Assembly (NCBI GenBank): GCA_024508355.1
Contig: JAMZEJ010000003.1
Span: forward strand, 1 to 64,000
Source: Rhizosaccharibacter radicis
GTDB lineage: Bacteria; Pseudomonadota; Alphaproteobacteria; Acetobacterales; Acetobacteraceae
Reading direction: 5' to 3'
DNA length: 64,000 nt
In this document: positions 46,643-55,735 of the stretch, piece after piece
Numbering within the stretch: the stretch's first letter is position 1
How the letters are laid out: every line of letters starts with the position of its first letter
Notes under the pieces: generated by a model
What the model was told of the DNA's origin: nothing
The model's database searches: none
The model's input: only the letters and a program-made list of their open reading frames with translations
Made by a program: the position numbers and the translations under genes

Positions 46643-47659
46643 ATGAAGGCCTTTGAGATCCTGTCGGGGGACGGCATCGAGGGGTTGCGGCAGGTGGAGC
46701 GGCCCGAGCGGGCGCTCGGGCCGTACGAGGTGCGGGTGCGGACGGGCGCCGTGTCGTTGAACTTCCGCGACCTGATGGTGGTGCGGGGGGTCTATTTCGA
46801 CCCGGCGCCGCATCCGGTGATCGCGGTGTCGGACGGGGCGGGCGAGGTGGTGGAGGTGGGCGCCGCGGTCACCCGCTTCCGGGTCGGCGACCGGGTGATG
46901 ACCACCTATTTCCCGGACTGGGCGGACGGGCCGGCCACGGCGGCCGCCCTGCACGACACCTACGGCGCCCAGCTGGACGGGGTGCTGTGCGAGCGTTTCG
47001 TGGCGCCGGAAACCGGCCTGGTGCGATCGCCGGAAGGGCTCGACGACGCCGAGGCGGCGACGCTGCCGTGTGCGGCGGTGACGGCGTGGAACGCGATGTT
47101 CGGGCGCGGCACATTCGGGCCCGGCCACACGGTGCTGGTGCAGGGCACCGGCGGCGTGTCGGTGTTCGCGCTGCAGCTGGCCGAGGCGACGGGGGTGGAG
47201 GCGATCGTCACCTCGTCGTCGGACGCGAAGCTGGAGCGCGCGCGGGCGCTGGGTGCGCGGGCCGGGATCAACTACCGCTCGACGCAGGATTGGGGAAAGG
47301 CGGTGCTGCGGGAAACGGATGGCCTGGGGGTCGACGTGGTGATCGAGGTCGGGGGCGCCGAGACCATGCGCCAGTCGCTGGAGGCCGTCCGGTTCGGCGG
47401 CGAGGTGGTGGTGATCGGCGGCCTGAGCGGCTTCACCGGGGCGAATGTCGACCCCGGCGCGCTGATCGCGGGCAACAAGTCGCTGATCGGCGTGATGGTG
47501 GGCTCCCGCGCGATGACGGAGCAGGTGGCACGGTTCGTCGGGCAGCGGCGGATCCGGCCGGTGATCGACCGGCGCTTCGGCTTCGGCGAAACCCGCGCGG
47601 CCTACGAGCATCTTCAGGCTGGCAAGGCCTTCGGCAAGGTGGTGATCGAGGTCGGCTGA
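46643..47659 (+). CDS. quinone oxidoreductase-like medium-chain dehydrogenase
   Basis: 338-residue NAD(P)-dependent medium-chain dehydrogenase/reductase of the zeta-crystallin-like group. The N-terminal GroES-like domain has VSLNFRDLMVVRG and GDRVMTTYF. The Rossmann domain contains VLVQGTGGVSVFALQLA (nucleotide binding, about residues 165-180), GVDVVIEVGGAETM and GGEVVVIGGLSG. No Cys/His set for structural or catalytic zinc is visible, which points to a quinone or enoyl reductase rather than an alcohol dehydrogenase. ATG 46643 has GGGGAG upstream. A hairpin follows the gene. Confidence 0.85.
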   Translation: MKAFEILSGDGIEGLRQVERPERALGPYEVRVRTGAVSLNFRDLMVVRGVYFDPAPHPVIAVSDGAGEVVEVGAAVTRFRVGDRVMTTYFPDWADGPATAAALHDTYGAQLDGVLCERFVAPETGLVRSPEGLDDAEAATLPCAAVTAWNAMFGRGTFGPGHTVLVQGTGGVSVFALQLAEATGVEAIVTSSSDAKLERARALGARAGINYRSTQDWGKAVLRETDGLGVDVVIEVGGAETMRQSLEAVRFGGEVVVIGGLSGFTGANVDPGALIAGNKSLIGVMVGSRAMTEQVARFVGQRRIRPVIDRRFGFGETRAAYEHLQAGKAFGKVVIEVG

Positions 47660-47695
47660 CGGCCGGATTTTCCGGTGGTCCGACGATCGTGTCCG

Positions 47696-47712
47696 GTCGT
47701 GCGACGCACGAC
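47696..47712. terminator. hairpin between converging genes
   Basis: GTCGTGC (47696-47702) pairs with GCACGAC (47706-47712) around a three-base loop, 37 bases past the oxidoreductase stop and before the effector-like gene end at 47877. No T-tract, so termination is only plausible. Confidence 0.35.
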
Positions 47713-47876
47713 GGCCAGTCCCGTGATCGGTTCGTGAAGCACCGCTTGGCCGCAGACCGCGCCGCCGGCATGGCCTTCGTCGCGCGTCGCGCGTCGCATG
47801 CCGGTCCCGGCCGGCGAGCCTACTCGGCAGGCAGGAGTATCTCCGGCCTTTTCGCAGGAGCGTTCCGCGAGCGGCC

Positions 47877-49055
47877 CTACTCGTCGATATCCGCCGTTTT
47901 TGCGACAGAGTCGTAGAGCGGGTGCGCAACGGCGGCGCGGACCTTCTGGTAGTCCCTGAGGTTGATGGACGGCGTGAAGCGCTCCCCCGCCCCGTCTTCC
48001 TCGTAGGCCGCCCGGAGCGTCCTGGTCGTGGAAACGACGTTGAAGAGGGGAAGCCGGCTATTGCCCTGCGCGATCTGCGACAGGGAGGGGACCGCTTCCC
48101 CCTCCTCCTCGTCCCGGACCTGCGAGGGCCGTTGTTCCGCCAGGGCCGAGAAGGAAGAAAGCGGACGATCCTGGAACGCGCTGCTGCCGGGCGCCCATTG
48201 CATGCGAACGGTGTAGGGAAGCTGGTTGTAGCTGGTGTTGTTCCAGTTCTTGACGATGGGGAGATCTTCCCAGCTGTCGGCGACCACCGTATCGGCGACC
48301 TGACGCGGATCGCGCGGATCGCCGATCATGACGAAGGCGTGGGGATCCCTGTTGAGGTTGTAGCTGACGGGCAGCCTCTTGATGGATGTCGATGCTCCCG
48401 CCGCCCTGTCCGCCATCGGCCGCGCCGGACGCCTGGCTTCCTGCGCGACCACGGACCTGAACAGGACGTTGTTGACGTCGCTGCAGACGCCGGCGCCGGA
48501 CCGGGCGGTCTCGTCCGCGCGTGTCGTGCCGTACTGGGCAGCCTGCAGAAATTCCGGTGTGGTCCGCGAGGCGAAGAAGCGCGACACCGCCTCGCCATCC
48601 GATGCCACCAGGCTGGATGTGTTGTTGGGCCGGAACGGCACCAGTTCTGACACGCGCTGCTGCGTGGGCTCGGTGCGCTTCATGATCCCGATCCCGGTCG
48701 CGCCCAGCGGAAGCACCGTGACCTTCGGTTCGGATGCCGGCCGCATCCAATTCCACGGGTTGAAGCGCCGGGAAGCTGCCGGCGCTGCTTCCAGGGCCCG
48801 GAGGCCCGTCTGACCGACGGAGGCTTGCCACAGGGTGGCGCCGTCGCTGGAACTGGCCCGCGTCCAGTCGAGTTCCTGACTGTTGGGAAGGGCGCGCGCG
48901 AGTTTCTCATCGCGTCCGGCTTGCCGCGGCCGGTCGCCGGTTCCGGCTTCATGCGCGGCCAGTGTCCTGAACTCGCTCTCGGACGAACGGTCGGCGGCCG
49001 ATCCGCCCGCGCGGGCGGCTTCCCCCAAGGCGCCTGGAACGATGGGATCGATCAT
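47877..49055 (-). CDS. effector-like protein with possible Cys-His-Asp triad
   Basis: 392 residues, no signal peptide and no membrane helix. The N-terminal 100 residues are Ser/Ala/Arg-rich and probably disordered, as in secreted effectors. A folded part from about 130 to 300 holds GAGVCSDVNNVLFRS (Cys191), NRDPHAFVMIGDP (His239) and DTVVADSWEDLP (Asp260). This order and spacing resemble the transglutaminase/papain-like Cys-His-Asp triad, so a protease, deamidase or amidase activity is possible. I do not recognise the family, and no secretion apparatus is nearby. It is a single gene convergent with the oxidoreductase gene. The start at ATG 49055 has a weak ribosome-binding site. Confidence 0.55.
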   Translation of the reverse strand: MIDPIVPGALGEAARAGGSAADRSSESEFRTLAAHEAGTGDRPRQAGRDEKLARALPNSQELDWTRASSSDGATLWQASVGQTGLRALEAAPAASRRFNPWNWMRPASEPKVTVLPLGATGIGIMKRTEPTQQRVSELVPFRPNNTSSLVASDGEAVSRFFASRTTPEFLQAAQYGTTRADETARSGAGVCSDVNNVLFRSVVAQEARRPARPMADRAAGASTSIKRLPVSYNLNRDPHAFVMIGDPRDPRQVADTVVADSWEDLPIVKNWNNTSYNQLPYTVRMQWAPGSSAFQDRPLSSFSALAEQRPSQVRDEEEGEAVPSLSQIAQGNSRLPLFNVVSTTRTLRAAYEEDGAGERFTPSINLRDYQKVRAAVAHPLYDSVAKTADIDE

Positions 49056-49137
49056 CGAGCGATCTGCCTGTTCATGGCGGCAGGCTAGGCGAGGACGCGA
49101 CGGCGATGCAAACCGGGAAGCCGCACATGCGGCTCCT

Positions 49138-50052
49138 TCAGCAGCGCGCGGGCCGTGCCGGCATGAAGGTGCGCATGGTGCCCTTCATGCGGAAATCGCC
49201 GAAATCCATCTCCAGCCGGTCGCTGACGCCGTTGGCGAAATAGCGCATGCCGATCTCGTAGTCCGGCGACACGGTGCCGGGCTTGCGGGCAAAGAACGAC
49301 ACATGGACACGGCCGGAGCCGAGTGAACGGAGCGCTGCCTCCCCGGTGTCGCTCGGGGCGGGATGCCAGCCGAGGATGCTGACATAGCTGTCGCTCGGCC
49401 CGTCGGCGGAGGTGCCGTCGAACAGCACCGGATCGATGCTCTTCTTGCCTTCCATGGCGGCGCGGATGATCGCTTCTGTGTGCGCCATGGGAAACAGCGT
49501 GCCGGCCGGCAGCGCCATGGTGGAACGCGCGGGCAGCGTGAACCGGATGGAGCCGCGGCCATCGGCGCCGGTGGATGCCTCGCCGCGCACCTGCTGCGTC
49601 ACCTGACCGTTGGTGCGCTCGCGCATGTCGAAGGTGAGGTGGTGGCCGTCCTTGGACTCCAGGGTGGCGTAGTCCGACACCATGTCGGTGCTCTGCCCTT
49701 CCCGGGTCACCACCTGGAGATGGAGCTGCTGGGTGGTGGCCCAGCCGGTGCAGACGTCCGTGACCTGGAACGTCATGGAACCGGACGCCGCCACGGTGCT
49801 GCCGCCCGTCACCTGGTCGAGCGTGAGATCGTAGCTCGCCTTGTGCGCGGCGATGGACGTCGGGGGCTGGGCTGCCACCATCGTCGCAGGCGCCGCCCCG
49901 GCGGCGGCCGTCGTCAGCGCGATCGCGACGGCGGCTGTCGGCAGAACGCCCGGCGCGGCGAACGTCGCGCGGGCGACGACGATGGCGGCGAGCCGTGCGC
50001 GCGCGGGAGCGGACACGCGGCGGACGGTTGCGGGGATCGGATCGTTTCTCAC
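49138..50052 (-). CDS. eipB: cell envelope integrity protein EipB (DUF1849)
   Basis: 304-residue periplasmic protein of the EipB/DUF1849 family, which in Brucella supports envelope integrity through a beta-spiral fold closed by a disulfide. After an export signal (about residues 30-62), the mature part starts AHKASYDLTL and contains GSMTFQVTDVCTGWATTQQL, the family signature with the first conserved Cys. A YATLESKDGHHLTFDMRER segment follows. The chain ends in PARC, supplying the C-terminal Cys for the disulfide. The conserved Cys pair makes the assignment strong. No operon partner is evident. Confidence 0.85.
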   Translation of the reverse strand: MRNDPIPATVRRVSAPARARLAAIVVARATFAAPGVLPTAAVAIALTTAAAGAAPATMVAAQPPTSIAAHKASYDLTLDQVTGGSTVAASGSMTFQVTDVCTGWATTQQLHLQVVTREGQSTDMVSDYATLESKDGHHLTFDMRERTNGQVTQQVRGEASTGADGRGSIRFTLPARSTMALPAGTLFPMAHTEAIIRAAMEGKKSIDPVLFDGTSADGPSDSYVSILGWHPAPSDTGEAALRSLGSGRVHVSFFARKPGTVSPDYEIGMRYFANGVSDRLEMDFGDFRMKGTMRTFMPARPARC

Positions 50053-50062
50053 CGAACGGAGC

Positions 50063-51520
50063 CTAGGACGAAGCGCCGGTGGCCGTCATCCCGGCCGCGT
50101 CGCGCCCGGGCTGCTGCGGCGGCCCGTACGGCGGGACCTCGCCCAGCAGCCGCCGCAGCATCGGCATCAGCCGCGCGTCCCCCATCTGCGCCACGTTGAA
50201 GCGCATGAAGTTCCGGGCGGTGCGCCCCGCGCTGAACACGTCGCCCGGCGCCAGCACCACGTTCTCCCGGAACGCCCGTTCGGCCAGCACCGTCGCGTTC
50301 CGGTTGTCGGGCAGGCGGCACCACAGGAACAGCCCGGCGCGGGGCGTCAGCCAGGGCTGGATGCCGAGTTCCGCGAGACTGGCGGCGGCCTCGCGGCGTT
50401 TGCGGTTAAGGCGCCGGTGGAGCATGTCCAGGTGCCGCCGATAGCTGCCGTCGATCAGCATCTCGGCCACCATCGCGGCCGCCATCGGGCTCGGGCCTCC
50501 GAACTGCGTGGCCACCTGGAGATCGGTCAGCGCCGCGATCCAGTCCGGACGGGCCGCGATGAAGCCGCAGCGCACGGACGCCGAGAGCGTCTTGGAGAAG
50601 CTGCCGATCCGGATCACGCGCGTCAGCCCGTCCAGCACGGCGAGACGGGCGGACGGTTCGGGCTCCAGATCGGCGAAGATGTCGTCCTCGACGATCACGG
50701 TGTCGGCCACCGCCGCCGCGTTCAGGACACGGTGGGCGATCCGGGCCGACAGGGTGGCGCCGGTCGGGTTATGGATGGCGGAGTTGGTGATGTAGAGCCG
50801 CGGCTCGTGGCGCGCCGCCGCGTGCGCGAACGCGTCCGGATCGGGGCCTTCGGGCGTGAAGGGCACGCCCACGACCCTGGCCTGGTGCGCCAGAAGCAGC
50901 GCCCGGAAGTTGAAGTAGCACGGATCGTCCACCAGCACCGTGTCGCCGGGCCGGAGCATGAACCGGCAGATCAGGTCGATCGCGTGGGTCCCCGAGCCGG
51001 TCAACAGCAGCTGGTCGGCAGCGACCGGCAACCCGGCCATCGACATCTGGCGTGCCAGCACCTTTCGGAGCGGCGGGGCGCCGAGCGGGCTGCCGTAGTC
51101 GGTGAGGATGGACAGATCGGCGCGCGACAGCGTGCGGAGCGCCCGGCGGATGGCGGCGTCGGGCATCCAGTCGGCCGGCAGCCAGCCGCAGCCCGGCTTG
51201 AGAACCGCGTCGCCGCCGTCCAGCGCCTGACGTGACATCCACAAGGGATCGATCTCCCGCTCCGGCTGCGGCGCCACGGCGGCCAGCGACAGGGGAAGGG
51301 CGGTGGCGGCGAGAAAGAAGCCCGAGCCGGGCCGGGCCCGGATCAGCCCTTCGGCGGCCAGCCGGTCATAGGCCTCGGCCACGGTGGACGGCGACGCTCC
51401 GAGCGATCGCGCCAGACCCCGGATGGACGGAAGCCGGTCCCCCGGTCCCAGCTGCCGCGAGGCGGCACGGCGCCGGATATCGGCCATGACCTGGGCGGTG
51501 CGTCCGGGGGATGAAGGCAT
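50063..51520 (-). CDS. MocR-type transcriptional regulator with aminotransferase domain
   Basis: 485-residue GntR/MocR regulator. The N-terminal winged helix-turn-helix (about residues 5-65) contains GDRLPSIRGLARSLGASPST and YDRLAAEGLIRARPGSGFF. The rest is a class I aminotransferase-like domain with PLP-binding Lys in GSFSKTLSASVR and VDDPCYFNFR. Such proteins sense PLP or amines and usually control a divergent gene. Here that is the EamA exporter at 51650. ATG 51520 gives the normal GntR N-terminus. The upstream extension is not coding-like. The effector is unknown. Confidence 0.9.
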   Translation of the reverse strand: MPSSPGRTAQVMADIRRRAASRQLGPGDRLPSIRGLARSLGASPSTVAEAYDRLAAEGLIRARPGSGFFLAATALPLSLAAVAPQPEREIDPLWMSRQALDGGDAVLKPGCGWLPADWMPDAAIRRALRTLSRADLSILTDYGSPLGAPPLRKVLARQMSMAGLPVAADQLLLTGSGTHAIDLICRFMLRPGDTVLVDDPCYFNFRALLLAHQARVVGVPFTPEGPDPDAFAHAAARHEPRLYITNSAIHNPTGATLSARIAHRVLNAAAVADTVIVEDDIFADLEPEPSARLAVLDGLTRVIRIGSFSKTLSASVRCGFIAARPDWIAALTDLQVATQFGGPSPMAAAMVAEMLIDGSYRRHLDMLHRRLNRKRREAAASLAELGIQPWLTPRAGLFLWCRLPDNRNATVLAERAFRENVVLAPGDVFSAGRTARNFMRFNVAQMGDARLMPMLRRLLGEVPPYGPPQQPGRDAAGMTATGASS

Positions 51521-51649
51521 CGGCAACGGCTCCTGCGGTGGCCGTACGGGTTCCGTGGGCCATACAGTTCGGTCGAATCGTACTGGGGTGTATCTGCCCG
51601 ATCCTCCATTCCCGGCCCAGGCTGGTTCTGGATGGGAAAGGAGAAGCAG

Positions 51650-52510
51650 ATGCGACGGGGCGCGACCGGGTGGGGCCACGGCATGATGGGCGTGGTGATC
51701 TTCAGTGGCTCGCTGCCGGCGACCAAGCTGGCGGTGGCCGATTTTTCGGCGCTGTCCCTTACTGGCGCCCGCGCGGTCATCGCCGCGGCGATCGGGACGG
51801 CGCTGCTGCTGATCTTTCGACAGAAACGGCCGGCGCGATCCGACCTGCCGAAGCTTTTGATCGTGTCAGGCGGGGTGGTGATCGGCTTTCCGCTGCTGAC
51901 GGCGCTGGCGCTGCGACACGTCACCGCCGCCCACTCGCTGGTCTTCGCCGGGTTGCTGCCGTTGTCCACCGCGAGCTTCGGAGTGTTGCGCGGCGGCGAA
52001 CGGCCGGGCCCGGGCTTCTGGCTGTTCGCGTTGGGGGGCAGTCTTCTGGTGATGGGCTTCGCGGCCTGGCAGGGGGCGGCGGGATCGCGCGGGGACGATC
52101 TGCTGCTGGTGGGCGCCATCCTGTTGTGCGGCCTGGGCTACGCGGAAGGCGCGGTGCTGGCCCGGCGGCTGGGCGGCTGGCAGGTGATCTGCTGGGCGCT
52201 GCTGCTGGCGCTGCCGGCGGCGGTCGCGGTGGTCGCGGTTGCCTGGCCGGCGCGGTGGAACGGGGTGCCGACTGGGGCGTGGCTCGGGCTGGGCTACGTG
52301 TCGCTGTTCAGCATGCTGATCGGGTTCATGTTCTGGTACCGCGGCCTGCTGCTGGGAGGCATCGCGGTTGTCGGCCAATTGCAGTTGCTACAGCCGCTGC
52401 TCGGGTTGCTGTTGGCCGCCCTGATCCTGCACGAGCCGGTGGGATGGACCACGCTGGCGGTTACCGCGCTCGTGGTCCTGTGCGTGGCGCAGGCCCGGCG
52501 CCACGCCTGA
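51650..52510 (+). CDS. EamA/DMT-family transporter
   Basis: 286-residue inner-membrane transporter of the drug/metabolite superfamily, with about ten helices arranged as two EamA repeats (first from GVVIFSGSLPATKLAVADFS, second from LLVGAILLCGLGYAEGAVLA). Family-typical text includes RAVIAAAIGTALLL and LQPLLGLLLAALILHEPV near the C-terminus. Probably exports an amino acid or metabolite. It is divergent from a MocR regulator, an arrangement seen for regulated exporters. AAGGAG precedes ATG 51650. Confidence 0.88.
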   Translation: MRRGATGWGHGMMGVVIFSGSLPATKLAVADFSALSLTGARAVIAAAIGTALLLIFRQKRPARSDLPKLLIVSGGVVIGFPLLTALALRHVTAAHSLVFAGLLPLSTASFGVLRGGERPGPGFWLFALGGSLLVMGFAAWQGAAGSRGDDLLLVGAILLCGLGYAEGAVLARRLGGWQVICWALLLALPAAVAVVAVAWPARWNGVPTGAWLGLGYVSLFSMLIGFMFWYRGLLLGGIAVVGQLQLLQPLLGLLLAALILHEPVGWTTLAVTALVVLCVAQARRHA

Positions 52511-52563
52511 CGGTTGATTCGCGCAGGGGGAGTGGGAGAGGGGAGAACCGGCTCCCCTCCGCC

Positions 52564-54426
52564 TCACGACCGGTCGGGTGCCACCGGCTCCTTGGCGCTC
52601 TTGTCGGCCGGCGGGCTAGCGGTGCCGCCGGTGGGCCTGGCGGGCGGCAGGTCGAGCTTGAGGCTCAGCTCCTTGAGCCGGGCGGGGGGCACCTCGGCCG
52701 GGGCGCCCATCAGCAAGTCCTCGCCGCCCTGGTTGAGCGGAAACAGGATCACCTCGCGGATGGACGGCTCGTCGGCCAGCAGCATCACGATGCGGTCCAC
52801 CCCGGGCGCCGAGCCGCCGTGCGGGGGCGCGCCGTAGCGGAAGGCGTTCAGCATGCCGCCGAAGCGCGCTTCCACCTCCTCGGCCGAATAGCCGGCGATG
52901 GCGAACGCGCGGAGCATGATGTCGGGGCGATGGTTGCGGATCGCGCCCGAGCTGAGCTCGATGCCGTTGCACACGATGTCGTACTGGAACGCCTTGATCG
53001 TCAGCGGGTCCTGGCTGTCCAGCGCCTCGAGGCCGCCCTGCGGCATGGAGAACGGGTTGTGGGAGAAATCCACCAGCCCCGTGTCCTCGTTCAGCTCGTA
53101 CATGGGGAAATCGACCACCCAGCAGAAGCGGAACGCGTCCGGCTCGATCAGGTCGAGCTCCGTGGCGATGCGGGTGCGCACCGCGCCGGAGAACTTGACG
53201 GTTTCCATGCCCTGCAGGCCGGCGCGCGGTCCGGCCACGAAGAACACGGCGTCCCCCGCCCCGAGGCCGCACGCGCTGCGGATCGCTTCCGCCCGATCCG
53301 CTTCCAGGTTCTTCGCGATCGGGCCCTTGGGACCCTCTGCGTCGAAGGTGATGTAGCCGAGGCCGCCCTGCTTCTCGTCGCGCGCCCAGTTGTTGAGCTT
53401 GTCGAAGAAGGAGCGGGGACGATCGCCGGCGCCCGGTGCCGGGATGGCGCGCACCTGCCCGCCGGCGGCCGCGATCTTCGCGAACAGGCCGAAGCCCGAG
53501 TCCGCGAACTGCTCGGTCACGTCCGTGATCAGCAGCGGGTTGCGCAGGTCGGGCTTGTCCGAGCCGTAGCGGGCCAGCGCCTCGTCGAACGGGATGCGGC
53601 GGAAGGGTGCCGCGTCGACCTTGCGGCCGCCGCCGAACTCGGCGAACACCCCGCCGATCACCGGCTCGATGGCGGCGAAAACGTCTTCCTGGGTGACGAA
53701 GCTCATCTCGAAATCGAGCTGGTAGAATTCGCCGGGAGAGCGGTCGGCGCGGGCCGCCTCGTCGCGGAAGCAGGGCGCGATCTGGAAATAGCGGTCGAAG
53801 CCCGCCACCATCAGCAGCTGCTTGAACTGCTGCGGCGCCTGCGGCAGCGCGTAGAACTTGCCCGGATGGTTGCGCGCCGGCACCAGGAAGTCGCGCGCGC
53901 CTTCCGGCGAGGACGCGGTCAGGATCGGCGTCTGGAACTCGGTGAAGCCCTGTTCCACCATCCGGCGCCGCAGCGAGGCGATCACCTGCGCGCGCAGCAT
54001 CATGTTCCGGTGCACGCGCTCGCGGCGCAGGTCGATATAGCGATAGGCCAGACGAAGCTCGTCGCCGTAATGCTCGTTGCCCGCGACCTGCAGCGGCAGC
54101 ACGGCGGCTTCCGACTGAACGGCGAGGTCGGACGCCCGCACCTCGATCTCGCCGGTGGGCAGGCGCGGGTTCACGGTAGCCGGGTCGCGCAGCACCACCT
54201 CGCCGGACACGGTGATCACGCTTTCCACGCGCAACCGCTCCACGATCTCCAGCAGGGGCGAGCCGCCCGGCACCACGATCTGGGTCAGGCCGTAATGGTC
54301 GCGCAGGTCGATGAACAGGAGGCCGCCATGGTCGCGCTTGGAATGCACCCAGCCGGACAGCCGGACGGTCTGGCCGGCATCGGCGGCGCGCAGGACGGCG
54401 CAGTTGTGGGTGCGATAGGCGTGCAT
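52564..54426 (-). CDS. aspS: aspartyl-tRNA synthetase
   Basis: Class II aminoacyl-tRNA synthetase charging tRNA-Asp (possibly also tRNA-Asn in bacteria lacking asnS). The N-terminal OB-fold anticodon-binding domain contains [22 protein letters not shown]. Motif 2 is [20 protein letters not shown]. The bacterial GAD insertion domain lies around residues 300-420. Motif 3 is [16 protein letters not shown]. 620 residues, slightly longer than the E. coli enzyme because of a Pro/Lys-rich tail. ATG 54426 matches the usual start MHAYRTHNC. Confidence 0.95.
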   Translation of the reverse strand: MHAYRTHNCAVLRAADAGQTVRLSGWVHSKRDHGGLLFIDLRDHYGLTQIVVPGGSPLLEIVERLRVESVITVSGEVVLRDPATVNPRLPTGEIEVRASDLAVQSEAAVLPLQVAGNEHYGDELRLAYRYIDLRRERVHRNMMLRAQVIASLRRRMVEQGFTEFQTPILTASSPEGARDFLVPARNHPGKFYALPQAPQQFKQLLMVAGFDRYFQIAPCFRDEAARADRSPGEFYQLDFEMSFVTQEDVFAAIEPVIGGVFAEFGGGRKVDAAPFRRIPFDEALARYGSDKPDLRNPLLITDVTEQFADSGFGLFAKIAAAGGQVRAIPAPGAGDRPRSFFDKLNNWARDEKQGGLGYITFDAEGPKGPIAKNLEADRAEAIRSACGLGAGDAVFFVAGPRAGLQGMETVKFSGAVRTRIATELDLIEPDAFRFCWVVDFPMYELNEDTGLVDFSHNPFSMPQGGLEALDSQDPLTIKAFQYDIVCNGIELSSGAIRNHRPDIMLRAFAIAGYSAEEVEARFGGMLNAFRYGAPPHGGSAPGVDRIVMLLADEPSIREVILFPLNQGGEDLLMGAPAEVPPARLKELSLKLDLPPARPTGGTASPPADKSAKEPVAPDRS

Positions 54427-55066
54427 GGTCAGGCTGAACCCCGTGTTGGGCGGCCCCGGTACGGGGCGCGGACCGGCGGGTCGCGCGCGAGGCCTTTGCT
54501 TGGAATCGGGCGGAGGAAGCCGGGGGGCGCTTCCGGTGTCAAGCGGTGCGATCCCCCGCCTCGCGCCGGGGCGCGGCTGGGGACGCCGACCGGGAGCGCC
54601 GACCAGGAGCGCCGCCCGGGAACGAGGGACGGGGCGGCGCAGTTCTGCGGTTCCCGTCCTCATGGCCGTGGTCGCCAGTACAGGACGGCATCTATCCTGA
54701 TGCCGGCCGCGGTCGAAGCGGCGGAGCGGTTCCGGGAGCTTGTGAGATCACGAGGGCGGCGGAACGTCGCAAACACCCACGGGAATGCCACCGCGAGCGA
54801 AAGCGTCACGACTCTCGGTGCCGGCCGGGCACGGCGGCGGCGAACGAAGCGGCCGGCCTCGCGCGCCTGTTCGGGCCCGCGGCAGGGTGCCCGGCACGGT
54901 GTATCCTGCCCCGGGGCTATAGTCGGGGTGTCCGGACTCGTCGTCGCTCTTCTTCCCGGGACCGGCTTTCGCGAGGTAGCGGGTGCTCCAGGGGGCGCCG
55001 CGGACGCGGAGCATCGGGACGAACGATAGGCCCGGCGGCCGTTCCGGTAGGCGAGCGGGACGTCGC
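54427..55066. other. intergenic, no gene seen
   Basis: About 640 bases upstream of aspS and downstream of the small exported-protein gene, both on the minus strand. Open frames occur but none has coding character. The aspS promoter must lie here, but I could not identify it. Confidence 0.4.
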
Positions 55067-55459
55067 TCAGGTGCCCGACGGAGCGTCCACGCCGACGTTG
55101 TTCAGCTGGCCATCCAGATCAACGCCGGGGATCAAGGAGCCGATCTGAGGGCGCTCCTGCTGGCGCTTGAGGATCGCATCGTCGTGCGGACGGATGGTGA
55201 AGAGCACGTGGTGCGCCAGCGCGTCCTGCTGTAGCGCGGCGTTTCCGGTAAGATCGGGCTTGCTGGTGCGGCAGTCCCGGAGGGCCGCCGGCAACTCCTG
55301 CTCGTAGACCACCCTGTGCCGCCACAGGCAGCGTACGTCGACGCCCGGCGTCGCCAGGCCGGTGACTTGGTTCTGTGCCGGGGACGCGGCCCGGGCGCCG
55401 GTCGCGCCGATGCACAGGAGGGAAAACGCGCTGAGCAGAACCCTCGGGAATCGCGGCAT
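55067..55459 (-). CDS. small exported hypothetical protein
   Basis: 130 residues from ATG 55459 with a clear signal peptide (FPRVLLSAFSLLCIGATGARAA, cleavage about residue 25). The mature chain has two Cys (DVRCLWRHRVV and LRDCRTSK) that could form a disulfide, and an Asp/Gln-rich C-terminal half (ILKRQQERPQIGSLIPGVDL). No enzymatic motif, and the family is not recognised. It is divergent from rnd at 55736. Confidence 0.6.
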   Translation of the reverse strand: MPRFPRVLLSAFSLLCIGATGARAASPAQNQVTGLATPGVDVRCLWRHRVVYEQELPAALRDCRTSKPDLTGNAALQQDALAHHVLFTIRPHDDAILKRQQERPQIGSLIPGVDLDGQLNNVGVDAPSGT

Positions 55460-55735
55460 GCTGTTCGTCCTGCTGAGGAGGTGAGGAAGACGATAGCTCG
55501 TTACGGTTCGTGGTATAACGCGACGATCGCATGGGTGGTCGCGGCTCACCTCTTCTTGAAGCGGTCGTCGGTTCGGGGCTTCGGGGCGCGGCCGGGAAGG
55601 CATCCGGTCTCCGAGGCGCGCGCCACGCCGCCGGTTATCGGAGGTGGAAAGACCGGCCTTCCCCGCCGTGCCGATCCGCCACATGTCCGTCACGGGCGCT
55701 TCCGCCATGGGACCGGGTTGTGTAGATCGTTCACC

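Noticed and set aside
51521-51649. Palindromic operator between the MocR and EamA genes
   Set aside because: ATACAGT at 51562 and ACTG plus TGTAT at 51582-51593 only form a broken inverted repeat, too weak to call although regulation across this spacer is likely.
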